This document shows, piece after piece, positions 17,553-24,957 of a stretch of 53,697 nt of DNA. A model generated the notes under the pieces. The model was not told where the DNA came from. It made no database searches and worked only from the letters and a program-made list of their open reading frames with translations. The translations under genes and the position numbers were made by a program. Origin of the DNA: Leisingera sp. JC1 (lineage in GTDB: Bacteria; Pseudomonadota; Alphaproteobacteria; Rhodobacterales; Rhodobacteraceae). The stretch covers positions 57,310 through 111,006 of the forward strand of contig NZ_LYUZ01000082.1 of the NCBI RefSeq assembly GCF_001679925.1. The letters run 5' to 3'. How positions within the stretch are numbered: the first letter of the stretch is position 1; every line of letters starts with the position of its first letter.

Positions 17553-18275
17553 CTATTGTGCCGGGTTGTCATGTTGTTGCGGAAGGGGGCTTCCATTCCA
17601 GACATAGCCTATCCCGCGAACTGAGCGGATCAGAACCGGGGCTTCTCCAGGCTCCTCGATCTTTCGCCGAAGCCGTGCGACATGGCCGTCGATGGTGCGG
17701 TCCAATGGTGCCCAGTTGCGGCCGTGCAAAGCCATTGAGATGTCATCGCGGCTCAGTACCCGGCCAGGATAGCGTAGAAAAAGTTCCAGCAGTTGTTGTT
17801 CCATGTTTGTCAGATCAATAGTCTGTCCATTCGGACGGAGGATTATTCCACGCTTCATATCCAGCACATTGCGACCCAGTGTGATCCGGCTACCGGCCAC
17901 TGATGGCGTCCGATACCGTTCAAGGACGGCTGCAATCCTCAGGATAACCTCCCGGACGAGGAAAGGTTTGACCACGTAATCGTCGGCGCCGTTTTCCAGG
18001 CCCTGAACCCGATCAAATGGTTCGGTCCTGCCGGAAATTATCAGGATTGGAAGGTTGCGTTGCTGGCGAAGTTCCCGGGCCAATTCCAGCCCGTCCTCCT
18101 GGCCCAGTTTCAGGTCCAGGGTGACAATGTCTATATGGTGGTCCCTGATGGCCGTGAACAGGGATTCCCGGTCCCAGGCCTCAACCACGGTCCAGCCCTG
18201 TCCCTCCAGCCCAATGCGCAGCGTTTCCCTCACATCGGGTTCGTCTTCAACGGCAAGGACAGAAATCTGAGCCAT
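17553..18275 (-). CDS. OmpR-family response regulator
   Basis: The 240-residue product has a receiver domain (acidic pocket VEDEPD, phospho-acceptor in TLDLKLG, Lys in VVKPF). A winged-helix domain follows, with LTNMEQQLLELFLRYPGRVL and TIDGHVARLRRKIE. The start at 18275 places VLAVEDE near the N-terminus; an ATG at 18311 is possible. It sits at the edge of the stress island with no kinase beside it. The hybrid kinase at 22.1 kb is cytosolic and may or may not be its partner. A TTGAC-type box lies about 120 bp upstream. Confidence 0.9.
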   Translation of the reverse strand: MAQISVLAVEDEPDVRETLRIGLEGQGWTVVEAWDRESLFTAIRDHHIDIVTLDLKLGQEDGLELARELRQQRNLPILIISGRTEPFDRVQGLENGADDYVVKPFLVREVILRIAAVLERYRTPSVAGSRITLGRNVLDMKRGIILRPNGQTIDLTNMEQQLLELFLRYPGRVLSRDDISMALHGRNWAPLDRTIDGHVARLRRKIEEPGEAPVLIRSVRGIGYVWNGSPLPQQHDNPAQ

Positions 18276-18393
18276 GAGAGCATATGTCCAGTTCTGGCCC
18301 ATTGTAGCCATTTCCCACTTGCGGGGGAAGCCACGCGGGGCGGTTCAACTGTTAGCTGCCAGAACCCTCTGCGACCCGCAGGTGCGGTCCTCA

Positions 18394-18407
18394 TTGACGG
18401 CTGTCAT
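18394..18407 (+). promoter_or_regulatory. FNR/CRP-type box, TTGACGGCTGTCAT
   Basis: One mismatch from TTGAC-N4-GTCAA. On the plus strand CACCAT follows after 21 bases (18429-18434), pointing to the zinc-finger gene at 18574. The response-regulator gene is on the other side. Confidence 0.5.
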
Positions 18408-18573
18408 TGCAGGTTTTGCGGCACGGCGCACCATGCAAATCCCCGCTGCCGTCCCTGCCGATTCCATGGCCCTAGGGCTAGGGGTTTCACATGGGGCAGC
18501 GGCTCAAAGAAGTTTTTGCACCTGGCCAGGGTCCAACCGGCCTTCGGTGCGCCAAAATGGGACAGTACGAGTC

Positions 18574-18894
18574 ATGAAAACGAACATCGCCAATGTTGAT
18601 GAACTTCAGCACCGCCTTGAAGGAACTGGACAGCTGCCGCTGTGCGGCCGCTGCGGTCAAAACCAGCTAGAGCGGCAGCACGTCAAGACCGCGGTCTGGC
18701 GAGAAGCGGAACTGATGGTCGTGGAGAACATTCCGGCCCTAGTTTGCCCGGCCTGCGGTGAGGAGTTTATCGGTTCGGAAACAGCGGCCGAATTGCAGCG
18801 GATGTGTCAGAACGGAGAAAGTACAGCCGGCTTGGTCTCGCGCCTGATCGTGCCAGTGATCGATTTTGCCATGCTGAATCCGGAACGCGTATGA
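18574..18894 (+). CDS. YgiT-type zinc-finger protein
   Basis: The 106-residue product has two CxxC knuckles (LCGRCG at about residue 25 and CPACGEEF near 58). It has the YgiT/MqsA-like layout, ending in TAAELQRM and SRLIVPVIDFA. In MqsA this N-terminal zinc domain belongs to an antitoxin, but here no MqsR-like toxin and no C-terminal HTH is present, so it is a stand-alone domain. A 20-codon membrane peptide gene overlaps its stop. A candidate FNR-type box lies 170 bp upstream. Confidence 0.65.
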   Translation: MKTNIANVDELQHRLEGTGQLPLCGRCGQNQLERQHVKTAVWREAELMVVENIPALVCPACGEEFIGSETAAELQRMCQNGESTAGLVSRLIVPVIDFAMLNPERV

Positions 18895-18953
18895 CATCGG
18901 CAAAACCGGTGGTCCTTGGACTGCTCATCTTGCTGGCCCTGGTGCTTTCCTAG
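18891..18953 (+). CDS. 20-residue membrane micropeptide
   Basis: The reading frame MTSAKPVVLGLLILLALVLS overlaps the zinc-finger gene stop as ATGA. Residues 6-20 form one hydrophobic helix, so the product would be a single-pass membrane peptide. The coupling suggests translation by re-initiation. There is no homology evidence, and chance cannot be excluded at this length. Confidence 0.3.
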   Translation: MTSAKPVVLGLLILLALVLS

Positions 18954-19034
18954 GGTCGGCTTTTTGAGCGGCGTGGTGAAATGGGGGATCTGCTGCCAAT
19001 CGGGGTAACCAGTCTTCTGGTGTCAGACGCGAAA

Positions 19035-19072
19035 CGGCCCTGCTGGCGGGTGGTAACCGCCCAGCAGGGCCG
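19035..19072 (-). terminator. Strong GC hairpin after the first EF-hand gene
   Basis: The arms CGGCCCTGCTGG and CCAGCAGGGCCG, with an inner CGG/CCG pairing, flank a short loop. On the minus strand the hairpin is followed by TTTC only, so it is a weak intrinsic terminator between convergent genes. Confidence 0.5.
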
Positions 19073-19100
19073 CCCTGTTGCGATGGCTTCAGCCGCAGAT

Positions 19101-19340
19101 TCAGTCCAGCGCAGCCAAAGTTCCCGCTTCAGTCGCGGCGTCCATTTCCTCCTGATCGAGGCTGCCGTCCTCATTGGCGTCCATTGCGGTGAACTGGTCT
19201 TCAGTGACATCGGGGTAGACCGCTGTCAGTTCCTCGTAGCTCGCCATGCCGTCTTCGTCGGCATCGACGTCCGACATCGCTGCCAGGGCAGCACTTGCCG
19301 CCATGGCCATAGCAGCAGCTGTAAGTGCGTAAACTTTCAT
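19101..19340 (-). CDS. Small secreted EF-hand protein 1
   Basis: The 79-residue product has a signal peptide (MKVYALTAAAMAMAASAALA, probable cleavage after residue 20). Two EF-hand loops follow, DVDADEDGMASYEE and DANEDGSLDQEE, with the canonical Asp/Glu ligand positions. A periplasmic calcium-binding role is inferred. GGAG lies before the ATG at 19340. It resembles the genes at 19464 and 41314, including the shared YPDVTEDQF linker. A perfect TTGAC box with a TATCCT -10 lies upstream. Confidence 0.8.
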   Translation of the reverse strand: MKVYALTAAAMAMAASAALAAMSDVDADEDGMASYEELTAVYPDVTEDQFTAMDANEDGSLDQEEMDAATEAGTLAALD

Positions 19341-19417
19341 GGTAATCTCCACTGCAAAACGGTGCGTACTTGTTACGGACCGGCAACAGCAGGATAGTCA
19401 CGGTCAAACGGGTTTCA

Positions 19418-19431
19418 TTGACGGGCGTCAA
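19418..19431 (-). promoter_or_regulatory. FNR/CRP-type box, perfect TTGAC/GTCAA, with -10
   Basis: The box is centred 84 bp before the EF-hand 1 start. On the minus strand TATCCT (19391-19396) follows after exactly 21 bases, a class II activator spacing. Confidence 0.75.
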
Positions 19432-19463
19432 CGCTGTTTGCGGGCCAACCCGGACCGGCGGGT

Positions 19464-19847
19464 TTACGCCTCACGGCTGTCTTCCGTCCATAAGCTGGGC
19501 CCGCTCTTAATAGTGCTCACTTGACCGGCGTGGCGGTCCAGAGCGCACCGCGCCGGAGCCAGGCAATGCTGCAGCACAGACGCAGCCAGCTTGCGTGTTT
19601 CCAGGCAGCCCTCTGAGGCGGCGGCGGCATATTCCGCCCCGTCCAGGAAACCGTCCCGGCTGCAGTCCATTGAGGCAAAAAGGGTTCTGCTGACATCTGG
19701 GTAGGCTTGGGTCAGCTCCTGGTAGCTGAGTTTTCTGTCGTTGTTGGAAACAACATTGCCTAGCGGTTCGACCGGCGTTGCCAGCAGGGCAAAGGCGGCT
19801 GCAACGGCAGCGGCCAAACCTGGGACTGCATATGTGAATACTCTCAT
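19464..19847 (-). CDS. Small secreted EF-hand protein 2, degenerate
   Basis: The 127-residue product starts at 19847 after GGAGGTGA. It has a signal peptide (MRVFTYAVPGLAAAVAAAFA). The first EF loop is poor (SNNDRKLSYQE); the second is better (DCSRDGFLDGAE). The core YPDVSRTLFASMD matches EF-hand 1. The C-terminal extension has Cys residues and no known domain. It is a diverged paralog in tandem with 19101, and its calcium affinity is doubtful. Confidence 0.72.
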   Translation of the reverse strand: MRVFTYAVPGLAAAVAAAFALLATPVEPLGNVVSNNDRKLSYQELTQAYPDVSRTLFASMDCSRDGFLDGAEYAAAASEGCLETRKLAASVLQHCLAPARCALDRHAGQVSTIKSGPSLWTEDSREA

Positions 19848-19925
19848 TCTCACCTCCAAAACCAAAAGGCGCGCTACAGATACGCGCCAGCGGTTTCAGG
19901 TTAGAAAGCGCCCCGCGACCGGCCA

Positions 19926-19939
19926 TTGATAGCCGTCAA
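19926..19939 (-). promoter_or_regulatory. FNR/CRP-type box, TTGATAGCCGTCAA
   Basis: The box is centred 85 bp before the EF-hand 2 start. TAACCT on the minus strand (19898-19903) follows after 22 bases. Confidence 0.7.
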
Positions 19940-20006
19940 TGGCGGCGCGGCTGAGCCGAGGCTATAAGCGGAAACGGGGATATTTCTAGGCGGGAAGCTG
20001 CCGCCG

Positions 20007-20020
20007 TTGACGCCCGTCAA
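20007..20020 (+). promoter_or_regulatory. FNR/CRP-type box, perfect TTGAC/GTCAA, with -10
   Basis: TATCTG (20043-20048) follows after 22 bases. The box is centred 50 bp before the GTG at 20064. It lies 67 bp from the oppositely directed box at 19926. Confidence 0.75.
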
Positions 20021-20063
20021 TGTTGTGCGGTTATGCGTCCTGTATCTGCTACGGGAGTTGTCT

Positions 20064-20414
20064 GTGAAGAGTGCCGGTCCAATGCCCCACCCAGATAAAC
20101 TGCCGCTGCAGGCTGCTGGTGATGACCACGAGATCGCGCCAGAGAGCACTCCTTGGACTTTCGAGACAATGGGAACTGGGGCGACCGCCGGGGGACTGCT
20201 TTGCGATTGCGAAAAGCTTGGGTCAGAGCCGGAAAAATCTGTCGGGGCGCTGGCTGACTTGGGTCTGAGCTGTGCCGAAATAGCAAGCTATTACTCGGTG
20301 GAGCAGAGGTGTGTTCAGCATTTGCTGGGGCGGCGGCAACTGGTACAGGAAAAGACCAAGCTGCGCGCGTTTGCGCGGTTGATGCGAGCCAAGCTGTTTA
20401 CTCGTTTTCGGTGA
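20064..20414 (+). CDS. Hypothetical protein with HTH-like segment
   Basis: The family is not recognised. The GTG at 20064 follows GGGAG and gives 116 residues; an ATG at 20082 is possible. The N-terminal half is polar. The segment LGLSCAEIASYYSVEQRCVQ resembles a helix-turn-helix, and a basic C-terminus follows (LRAFARLMRAKLFTRFR). Two Cys (LLCDCEK) occur mid-protein. The perfect box upstream with a -10 supports it as a real, co-regulated gene. A DNA-binding role is inference. Confidence 0.5.
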   Translation: MKSAGPMPHPDKLPLQAAGDDHEIAPESTPWTFETMGTGATAGGLLCDCEKLGSEPEKSVGALADLGLSCAEIASYYSVEQRCVQHLLGRRQLVQEKTKLRAFARLMRAKLFTRFR

Positions 20415-20449
20415 GAGCGAACCGCAGGGCGGTGGCGGGGTGCCGGGTG

Positions 20450-20902
20450 CTATCCGTACCGCGCGTCGAATGTACCGCAGTTGAGGCCAATCAGATCAAG
20501 GCCTGCCGCCAAGTGGTCGCATAGCATGGGAGTGCCACAGAGGTATCCGGCGGTACTGCCATTCTGATGATCTTCTGCCATGGCACGCAATTCCGGCCAG
20601 TCGTCAATGCTGGTGCCGTCACGCCCCAGCCACATCAGTGCAACCAGGTCCATCTGCGCATCCAGGCTGAGGTCGGATATGATAGAGATCAGTTCCTCCT
20701 CCACAGGATCGGAGGGGCGGTCCTCAAGAATGCCAAGCGCCATGTCGTCCTCGTCCATGCCGCTGGCAGAGGGGTCGGTGCAGTCCGATTTGCCGTCATA
20801 GTCTCTGGCGAGGGCGATGATGTAACACACTGTGTCCAGTGGCACCTCTAAGTCCAGAGGTGCGACTTCAGGTTGCACGGTACTGTGGTCTAAACTTGCC
20901 AT
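20450..20902 (-). CDS. DUF3775-family protein
   Basis: The 150-residue acidic protein resembles DUF3775: YIIALARDYDGKSD, then EEELISIISDLSLDAQMDLV, ALMWLGRDG and WPELRAMAEDH. The family is common in alphaproteobacteria and has no known function. The start at 20902 (MASLDHS) lies 26 bp after the universal stress protein stop. It is probably the third gene of an SPW-Usp-DUF3775 operon driven by the box at 21981. Confidence 0.75.
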   Translation of the reverse strand: MASLDHSTVQPEVAPLDLEVPLDTVCYIIALARDYDGKSDCTDPSASGMDEDDMALGILEDRPSDPVEEELISIISDLSLDAQMDLVALMWLGRDGTSIDDWPELRAMAEDHQNGSTAGYLCGTPMLCDHLAAGLDLIGLNCGTFDARYG

Positions 20903-20928
20903 GGCAGATCTTTCTGCGTTGTCTAGTT

Positions 20929-21450
20929 TTAGCGGGCTAGGATTACTGTGCATTGCGCACGGCGCAGCACCTTATCTGCGACGCTGTCGTGCAGAAATCG
21001 CCGCGCCGGCCCCAGCCCTTTCTGCCCGACCACGACTATGTCGCACCCTTCCAGTTCGGCGACGTTCAGGATTTCTTCGGCGTAATCACCGGGCAGGGTC
21101 AGGGTGCGAATGTTGCTGGCCCCTGCGGCGCGGGCGGATTTCTCGGCCCATCGCTGGATCAGCCGTCCGATTGCGGTCACGGCCTGCGCGCTGGTGCCGG
21201 CACGGCTGGTTTCACTAATTAGCTGGCTGATGTTTTCAGGCACATTGGTGAGCGCCAATTCTCCCGCTACGTGGTCCACGATGTGCTCGGCCTCTGCCAG
21301 ATTCATAAATTCTTCTGCGCGTCGGCTGTGCAGCAGGACATGCAGGATGATCAGCTCTGCCTCCAGACCCGCAGCCAGGCCTGCAGCAAATTGAACTGCC
21401 CGCTTCGCAGCTTTGGAGCCGTCTGTTGCCACAAGGATTTTCTGAGCCAT
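20929..21450 (-). CDS. Universal stress protein
   Basis: The 173-residue product has a single UspA domain: KILVATDGSKAAKRAV at the N-terminus, and DIVVVGQKGLGPARRFLHDSVADKVL at the C-terminus in the G-x2-G-x9-(G/S) region of ATP-binding Usps. The first glycine of the usual GSVS is replaced (HDSVAD), so nucleotide binding may differ. Usp proteins protect during growth arrest and low oxygen and are classic FNR/ANR-family targets. It lies 79 bp downstream of an SPW gene on the same strand. Confidence 0.9.
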   Translation of the reverse strand: MAQKILVATDGSKAAKRAVQFAAGLAAGLEAELIILHVLLHSRRAEEFMNLAEAEHIVDHVAGELALTNVPENISQLISETSRAGTSAQAVTAIGRLIQRWAEKSARAAGASNIRTLTLPGDYAEEILNVAELEGCDIVVVGQKGLGPARRFLHDSVADKVLRRAQCTVILAR

Positions 21451-21529
21451 AGCGGGCCCCTTCAATATCGGCAGGCACGCAGAAGCCAGCCCGCCGACAT
21501 TTTGTCCGGCAGGCTGGTGCTGGGATGTG

Positions 21530-21907
21530 TTAAGCGTGGCCGCCGCGGTAAACTTCGATGGCGGTCCAGCCACTGAGAGCGGCGACTATCAGACCGCTGA
21601 CCACGGTATTCGCCGTTGCGGGGAAGGAAGCTTGGAACCCGAGCACCCATGGTGAGATCACCAGCCAGGCGCCGAGCGCTGCGCCAATCCATTCTTCCCA
21701 TTCGCGGAAGGCGAACAGCTCAAAGGCTGCAAGGACCGCGACAACGGCGCCAATGATCATAAAATTCCAGGTTGCAGCTGGAATACCAGCTGTCGCTTCC
21801 GCACCACCGTCTGGCAAGCCGAGCAGCCGTGGGGACAGTATCAGCCAGATCCCGACAATCAGCGTGATCCAGTCTTGCCAGTGCTGTTTACTCAATTGCC
21901 GTTTCAT
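21530..21907 (-). CDS. SPW-repeat membrane protein 1
   Basis: The 125-residue product has four hydrophobic helices in two repeats. Each repeat has the SPW-family pattern: HWQDWITLIVGIWLILSPRL, then EEWIGAALGAWLVISPWVLG. The start at 21907 is a basic MKRQLSKQHWQDW. The family is of unknown function and is often near stress genes. It is the first gene of the Usp operon. Related proteins lie at 24573 and 34117. Confidence 0.85.
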   Translation of the reverse strand: MKRQLSKQHWQDWITLIVGIWLILSPRLLGLPDGGAEATAGIPAATWNFMIIGAVVAVLAAFELFAFREWEEWIGAALGAWLVISPWVLGFQASFPATANTVVSGLIVAALSGWTAIEVYRGGHA

Positions 21908-21980
21908 TGGTTCATCCTCTTGTCTTGAACCGCGGCCTTCTGCCGCCCTAGTGATTTTGCCACTTTGGTGTGTTTCTGCA

Positions 21981-21994
21981 TTGACTGCCGTCAA
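21981..21994 (-). promoter_or_regulatory. FNR/CRP-type box, perfect, shared by SPW1 and kinase genes
   Basis: The box is about 80 bp from both the SPW start (21907) and the kinase start (22075). On the minus strand CAAAAT (21954-21959) follows after 21 bases, so SPW1-Usp is the better target. The plus side lacks a good -10. Confidence 0.7.
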
Positions 21995-22074
21995 TCTGAC
22001 CCCTCGCGACTGTGCTGCTCCCTCGAGGCGGATTGCTGTGGTAATATCCGGAGGCACAGAACGGAGCGCAGTTG

Positions 22075-23637
22075 ATGGCCAAGCAGAGACAGCCATCTAC
22101 CGGACAGAAGGCTGCATCCCGCAGCGGCGGAGTGGCGCAGTTCATTACAGCTGCACCGGCGGCACTAGCGTTTCTCGACGCGGATCTTCGTTATACCGCG
22201 TGGTCGAAAGCCTGGGCGCGATTGCACGGGTTTGGCGTCCGCGACCTTGCTGGGGTGCGGCATCAGCAACTGCGTCCAGACAGCCCCGCGGCCTGGTGTT
22301 CGGCCCTGCGCCGGGCGCTGGAGACGGGCAGTGGCAGCGCAGGAATGGATAGTTTTGCGGCGGGCGGTCGACGGACGGTAGTGCTGCGGTGGCGGATAGA
22401 GCCGGTAGCAGACCTGGACGGAGCCGTGGCGGGGCTCAGCCTGTATTGCGAGGCGGCGGAGGCGGACGGTGACTATGAGACGGAGCAATCCAAGCGGCAG
22501 CGCCTGGAAACCATCGGGCGGCTGGCTGGTGTCATCGCTCATGACTTCAACAACCTGCTGACGGTGATCCTCGCCAATCTGGAGCTGGCGGCGTTCCGTA
22601 TCCGGAATGAGGACTCGCGCGAATTGCTGCGGCGGGCGAGCGAAGCGGCGGAGATGGGAGCCAGCTTCAATAAGCGGCTTCTGGCACTGGCGGGCGGACG
22701 GAGGTCTGAACCTGCTGTTATTAAAGTGAACCGGCATATCACCGACACTTGGCAGGTTGTGGAAAGAGTTTTGAGTGAGGATACCCGGCTGCAGTTCCAT
22801 CCCGGCGCGGATGTCTGGCCGGTAAAAGCCGACCCAGGCGAGTTGGACGGTGCTATTTTAAACTTGGTAGTAAATGCGCGTGATGCGGTTGAGGGCAGAG
22901 GTGAGGTCACGATTGCCACGAAGAATGTTCAACTGACGGCTGCGGAGGCTGCCGGAATAGCCGGTGCGATGCCTGGTGATTTTGTGCGTATCTCCGTTGC
23001 TGACACCGGCAGCGGAATGCCGTCCGAAGTTGCAGAACTGGCGATGGAGCCGTTTTTCACCACCAAACCAACCGGTGCGGGCAGCGGGCTGGGGCTGACG
23101 AGCGTCGGGATGACAGTGGCCCGAGCGGGTGGTTTCCTGCTGCTGGACAGCCTACCAGGGGAAGGGACCACGGTCAGCCTGTACCTGCCGCGCACCCTTG
23201 AGGTGGCGCAGGATCCGGACGACGGGGAGGATGCGGATCTGCCCTTTGGAGAAGGTCAGTTGATCCTGGTCGTAGAAGACGACCCGCTGGTGCGGGAAGC
23301 GGTCCTGCAGCGGCTGGAGGTGTTAGGTTATGCCGTTCTGGAGGCCCCCGACGGCGAGGCAGCACTAGCGCTGCTGAAACAGGGGGAGCCGGTAGACTTG
23401 GTGTTTTCCGATGTTGTGATGCCGGGCAGGCTTTCGGGCTATGACCTGGCACTGCTACTGCGCCGCAGGTTTCCGGGGGTCGGGGTTCTGCTGACCTCGG
23501 GCTATGCTTCGCGCATGGTGCCACGGCGGCGGCGGTTTATGGTTCGCTCCGAGCTGATCGCTAAGCCTTATTCGTTGCAGGTGCTGGCGCGGGCGGTCCG
23601 CCGGGCCCTATTGGCAGCAGGAAAGGCCGAGGGGTAA
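22075..23637 (+). CDS. Hybrid histidine kinase, cytosolic
   Basis: The 520-residue product has a PAS-like region (about 20-115, FLDADLRYTAWSKAWARLHG). A HisKA/dimerization segment with H at about 155 (AHDFNNLLTVILANLELA) follows. The HATPase has N (NLVVNARDAV), G1 (VADTGSGMP) and G2 (GSGLGLTSVGM) boxes. A receiver domain comes last (LVVEDDPLV, SDVVMPG, KPYS). No membrane segment is seen, so it should sense an internal signal. The PAS has no obvious haem or flavin signature. It diverges from the SPW-Usp operon. Confidence 0.9.
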   Translation: MAKQRQPSTGQKAASRSGGVAQFITAAPAALAFLDADLRYTAWSKAWARLHGFGVRDLAGVRHQQLRPDSPAAWCSALRRALETGSGSAGMDSFAAGGRRTVVLRWRIEPVADLDGAVAGLSLYCEAAEADGDYETEQSKRQRLETIGRLAGVIAHDFNNLLTVILANLELAAFRIRNEDSRELLRRASEAAEMGASFNKRLLALAGGRRSEPAVIKVNRHITDTWQVVERVLSEDTRLQFHPGADVWPVKADPGELDGAILNLVVNARDAVEGRGEVTIATKNVQLTAAEAAGIAGAMPGDFVRISVADTGSGMPSEVAELAMEPFFTTKPTGAGSGLGLTSVGMTVARAGGFLLLDSLPGEGTTVSLYLPRTLEVAQDPDDGEDADLPFGEGQLILVVEDDPLVREAVLQRLEVLGYAVLEAPDGEAALALLKQGEPVDLVFSDVVMPGRLSGYDLALLLRRRFPGVGVLLTSGYASRMVPRRRRFMVRSELIAKPYSLQVLARAVRRALLAAGKAEG

Positions 23638-23640
23638 GAC

Positions 23641-23673
23641 GCAGGCCGGAACGCCGGGGCGGATCCGGCCTGC
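23641..23673. terminator. 10-bp GC hairpin after the kinase gene
   Basis: GCAGGCCGGA and TCCGGCCTGC are perfect arms around a 13-base loop, four bases after the kinase stop. No T tract follows. It could also end a minus-strand transcript starting near the box at 23787. Confidence 0.5.
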
Positions 23674-23786
23674 CGGAATGCCCGCGGCCTCGCTAGGAAC
23701 AGGGTTGCAAGGGCATTCGCTCTGCCGCGCAGCCCGTGTAGCGGGCGGCGGCGGCAGCAGTCTGGCAGTTTGCACCGCAAAGTGCA

Positions 23787-23800
23787 TTGACGGCCATCAA
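23787..23800. promoter_or_regulatory. Orphan FNR/CRP-type box
   Basis: TTGACGGCCATCAA lies where no gene starts within 100 bp on either side. On the minus strand a CAGACT-like -10 follows after about 22 bases, and the hairpin at 23641-23673 lies downstream. A short regulatory RNA is possible. The 23638-23825 interval holds no convincing gene. Confidence 0.55.
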
Positions 23801-23825
23801 CGGCCATGAAGAGAGGTGCAGTGTT

Positions 23826-24275
23826 TCAGGAGGAGAGTGCTTCGCGAATTGCATCAGCCAGTGAATGGTAGGGCAGGCGGACCAGGTTCTTTGCAATTTC
23901 CAGTGTCACTTTTGCCTGCAGACTGACTGGCACTTCATCGTGCCATACACCCAGAATGCTGGGCGAAGCAAACAATACAAGCTTGTCGAAGTTTTGATCA
24001 CGTAGCGCCGAGTTCAGGAAATCGGACACATCGCGCAAGAATTCGCACTGGTCGGCCCGCTGCGGCGAGTGGTGCGATTGCGTGGCCGGACGGCGCCCGC
24101 TGCCGTTGTGGGCAAAGGCGTGCCCGGGTTTGCCTGCGATGATGCCGCGGACGTGCCGTTCTGGAGCCTGCAGCACAATCTCCAGCCCTGCGGGGCTATG
24201 GGGTTTAGGCAACCCCTGCAGGATCCGCGCACGGTGCGAATTGATGATGACATACCAGTTGCGGTCCGAGTTCAT
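23826..24275 (-). CDS. Host attachment-family (Host_attach) protein
   Basis: The 149-residue product fits the family named for attachment to host cells. It has an opening NWYVIINSHRARIL, a middle FLRDVSDFLNSALRDQNFDKLVLFASPSILGV, and a C-terminal VTLEIAKNLVRLPYHSL. The fold resembles eRF1-like domains (baeRF), and the name does not prove the function. GGAG precedes the ATG at 24275; the longer frame from 24521 overlaps a regulatory box and is rejected. A box with CAAGAT lies about 230 bp upstream. Confidence 0.72.
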   Translation of the reverse strand: MNSDRNWYVIINSHRARILQGLPKPHSPAGLEIVLQAPERHVRGIIAGKPGHAFAHNGSGRRPATQSHHSPQRADQCEFLRDVSDFLNSALRDQNFDKLVLFASPSILGVWHDEVPVSLQAKVTLEIAKNLVRLPYHSLADAIREALSS

Positions 24276-24507
24276 GAGGTTCTCCGGAACCAGCGCATTC
24301 AGCGGTGCTGGGGCTGTCGTGCCATGCTGCAAACTCTCTGATCCGATGCGGGCAGGCGGCAAAAAAAAGCGTGGAACAGGATGCGGTAGGCTTCTGAAGG
24401 GAGCCTTGGGGTTGGCAAGCTGCTTTACGTATCGTGTCCGGTGCGGGCATGGCATCCTCGCTATTCGCCTCTCCAGAACTATCTTGAACGGTTTTGCGAA
24501 GCGCGCA

Positions 24508-24521
24508 TTGACTGCTGACAA
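24508..24521 (-). promoter_or_regulatory. FNR/CRP-type box, imperfect, TTGACTGCTGACAA
   Basis: On the minus strand it reads TTGTC-N4-GTCAA. CAAGAT (24481-24486) follows after 21 bases, pointing to the Host_attach gene with a leader of about 200 nt. Confidence 0.5.
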
Positions 24522-24572
24522 GACTGATAGGGCTATTGTCTCCCATGGCCCGCTGCCCGATGGCGAAAAGGG

Positions 24573-24929
24573 TCAGGGCATGTCGTCCCAAGTAGGTTGC
24601 AGCAGTGATAAGCCTCCCATCAGCGCCAGCACAGAGCCGCAGACCAGTGATTGGGCCAGTGCGGCGGGAACCAGATAGAACCCGAGCATCCAAGGCGCCC
24701 AGATTACCCAAAGCCCAAGCAGCGTGATGGCCAGTTCCAGCCATCTGAGAAAGACAAACATTTCCAGCATGGCCAGTGCCGCTGCCGCTAGACCGGATGC
24801 CAGGGAGTTCATGGCGATATGCGTAAGGTCAAGGCCGACAGGCCAGTCGATGCGGAAGGCAAGCGGTGCCAGTAAAAGCCAAAGGCCAGCAGTGAAACTC
24901 ACGCAGTCTTGCCAATGGGCGCGGTTCAT
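24573..24929 (-). CDS. SPW-repeat membrane protein 2
   Basis: The 118-residue product has four hydrophobic helices in two SPW-like repeats: HWQDCVSFTAGLWLLLAPLA and LELAITLLGLWVIWAPWMLG, where AP replaces SP. It begins 28 bp after the BON gene stop, so BON-SPW2 form one operon. A membrane role of unknown nature in stress is inferred from context. Confidence 0.82.
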   Translation of the reverse strand: MNRAHWQDCVSFTAGLWLLLAPLAFRIDWPVGLDLTHIAMNSLASGLAAAALAMLEMFVFLRWLELAITLLGLWVIWAPWMLGFYLVPAALAQSLVCGSVLALMGGLSLLQPTWDDMP

Positions 24930-24957
24930 TGTGCGAACCTTCTCTGAGTTGGGTAGA

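Noticed and set aside
23826-24521. A longer form of the Host_attach protein starting at 24521
   Set aside because: The start falls on the regulatory box and the added N-terminus looks non-coding; the ATG at 24275 has a ribosome site and family-like opening.
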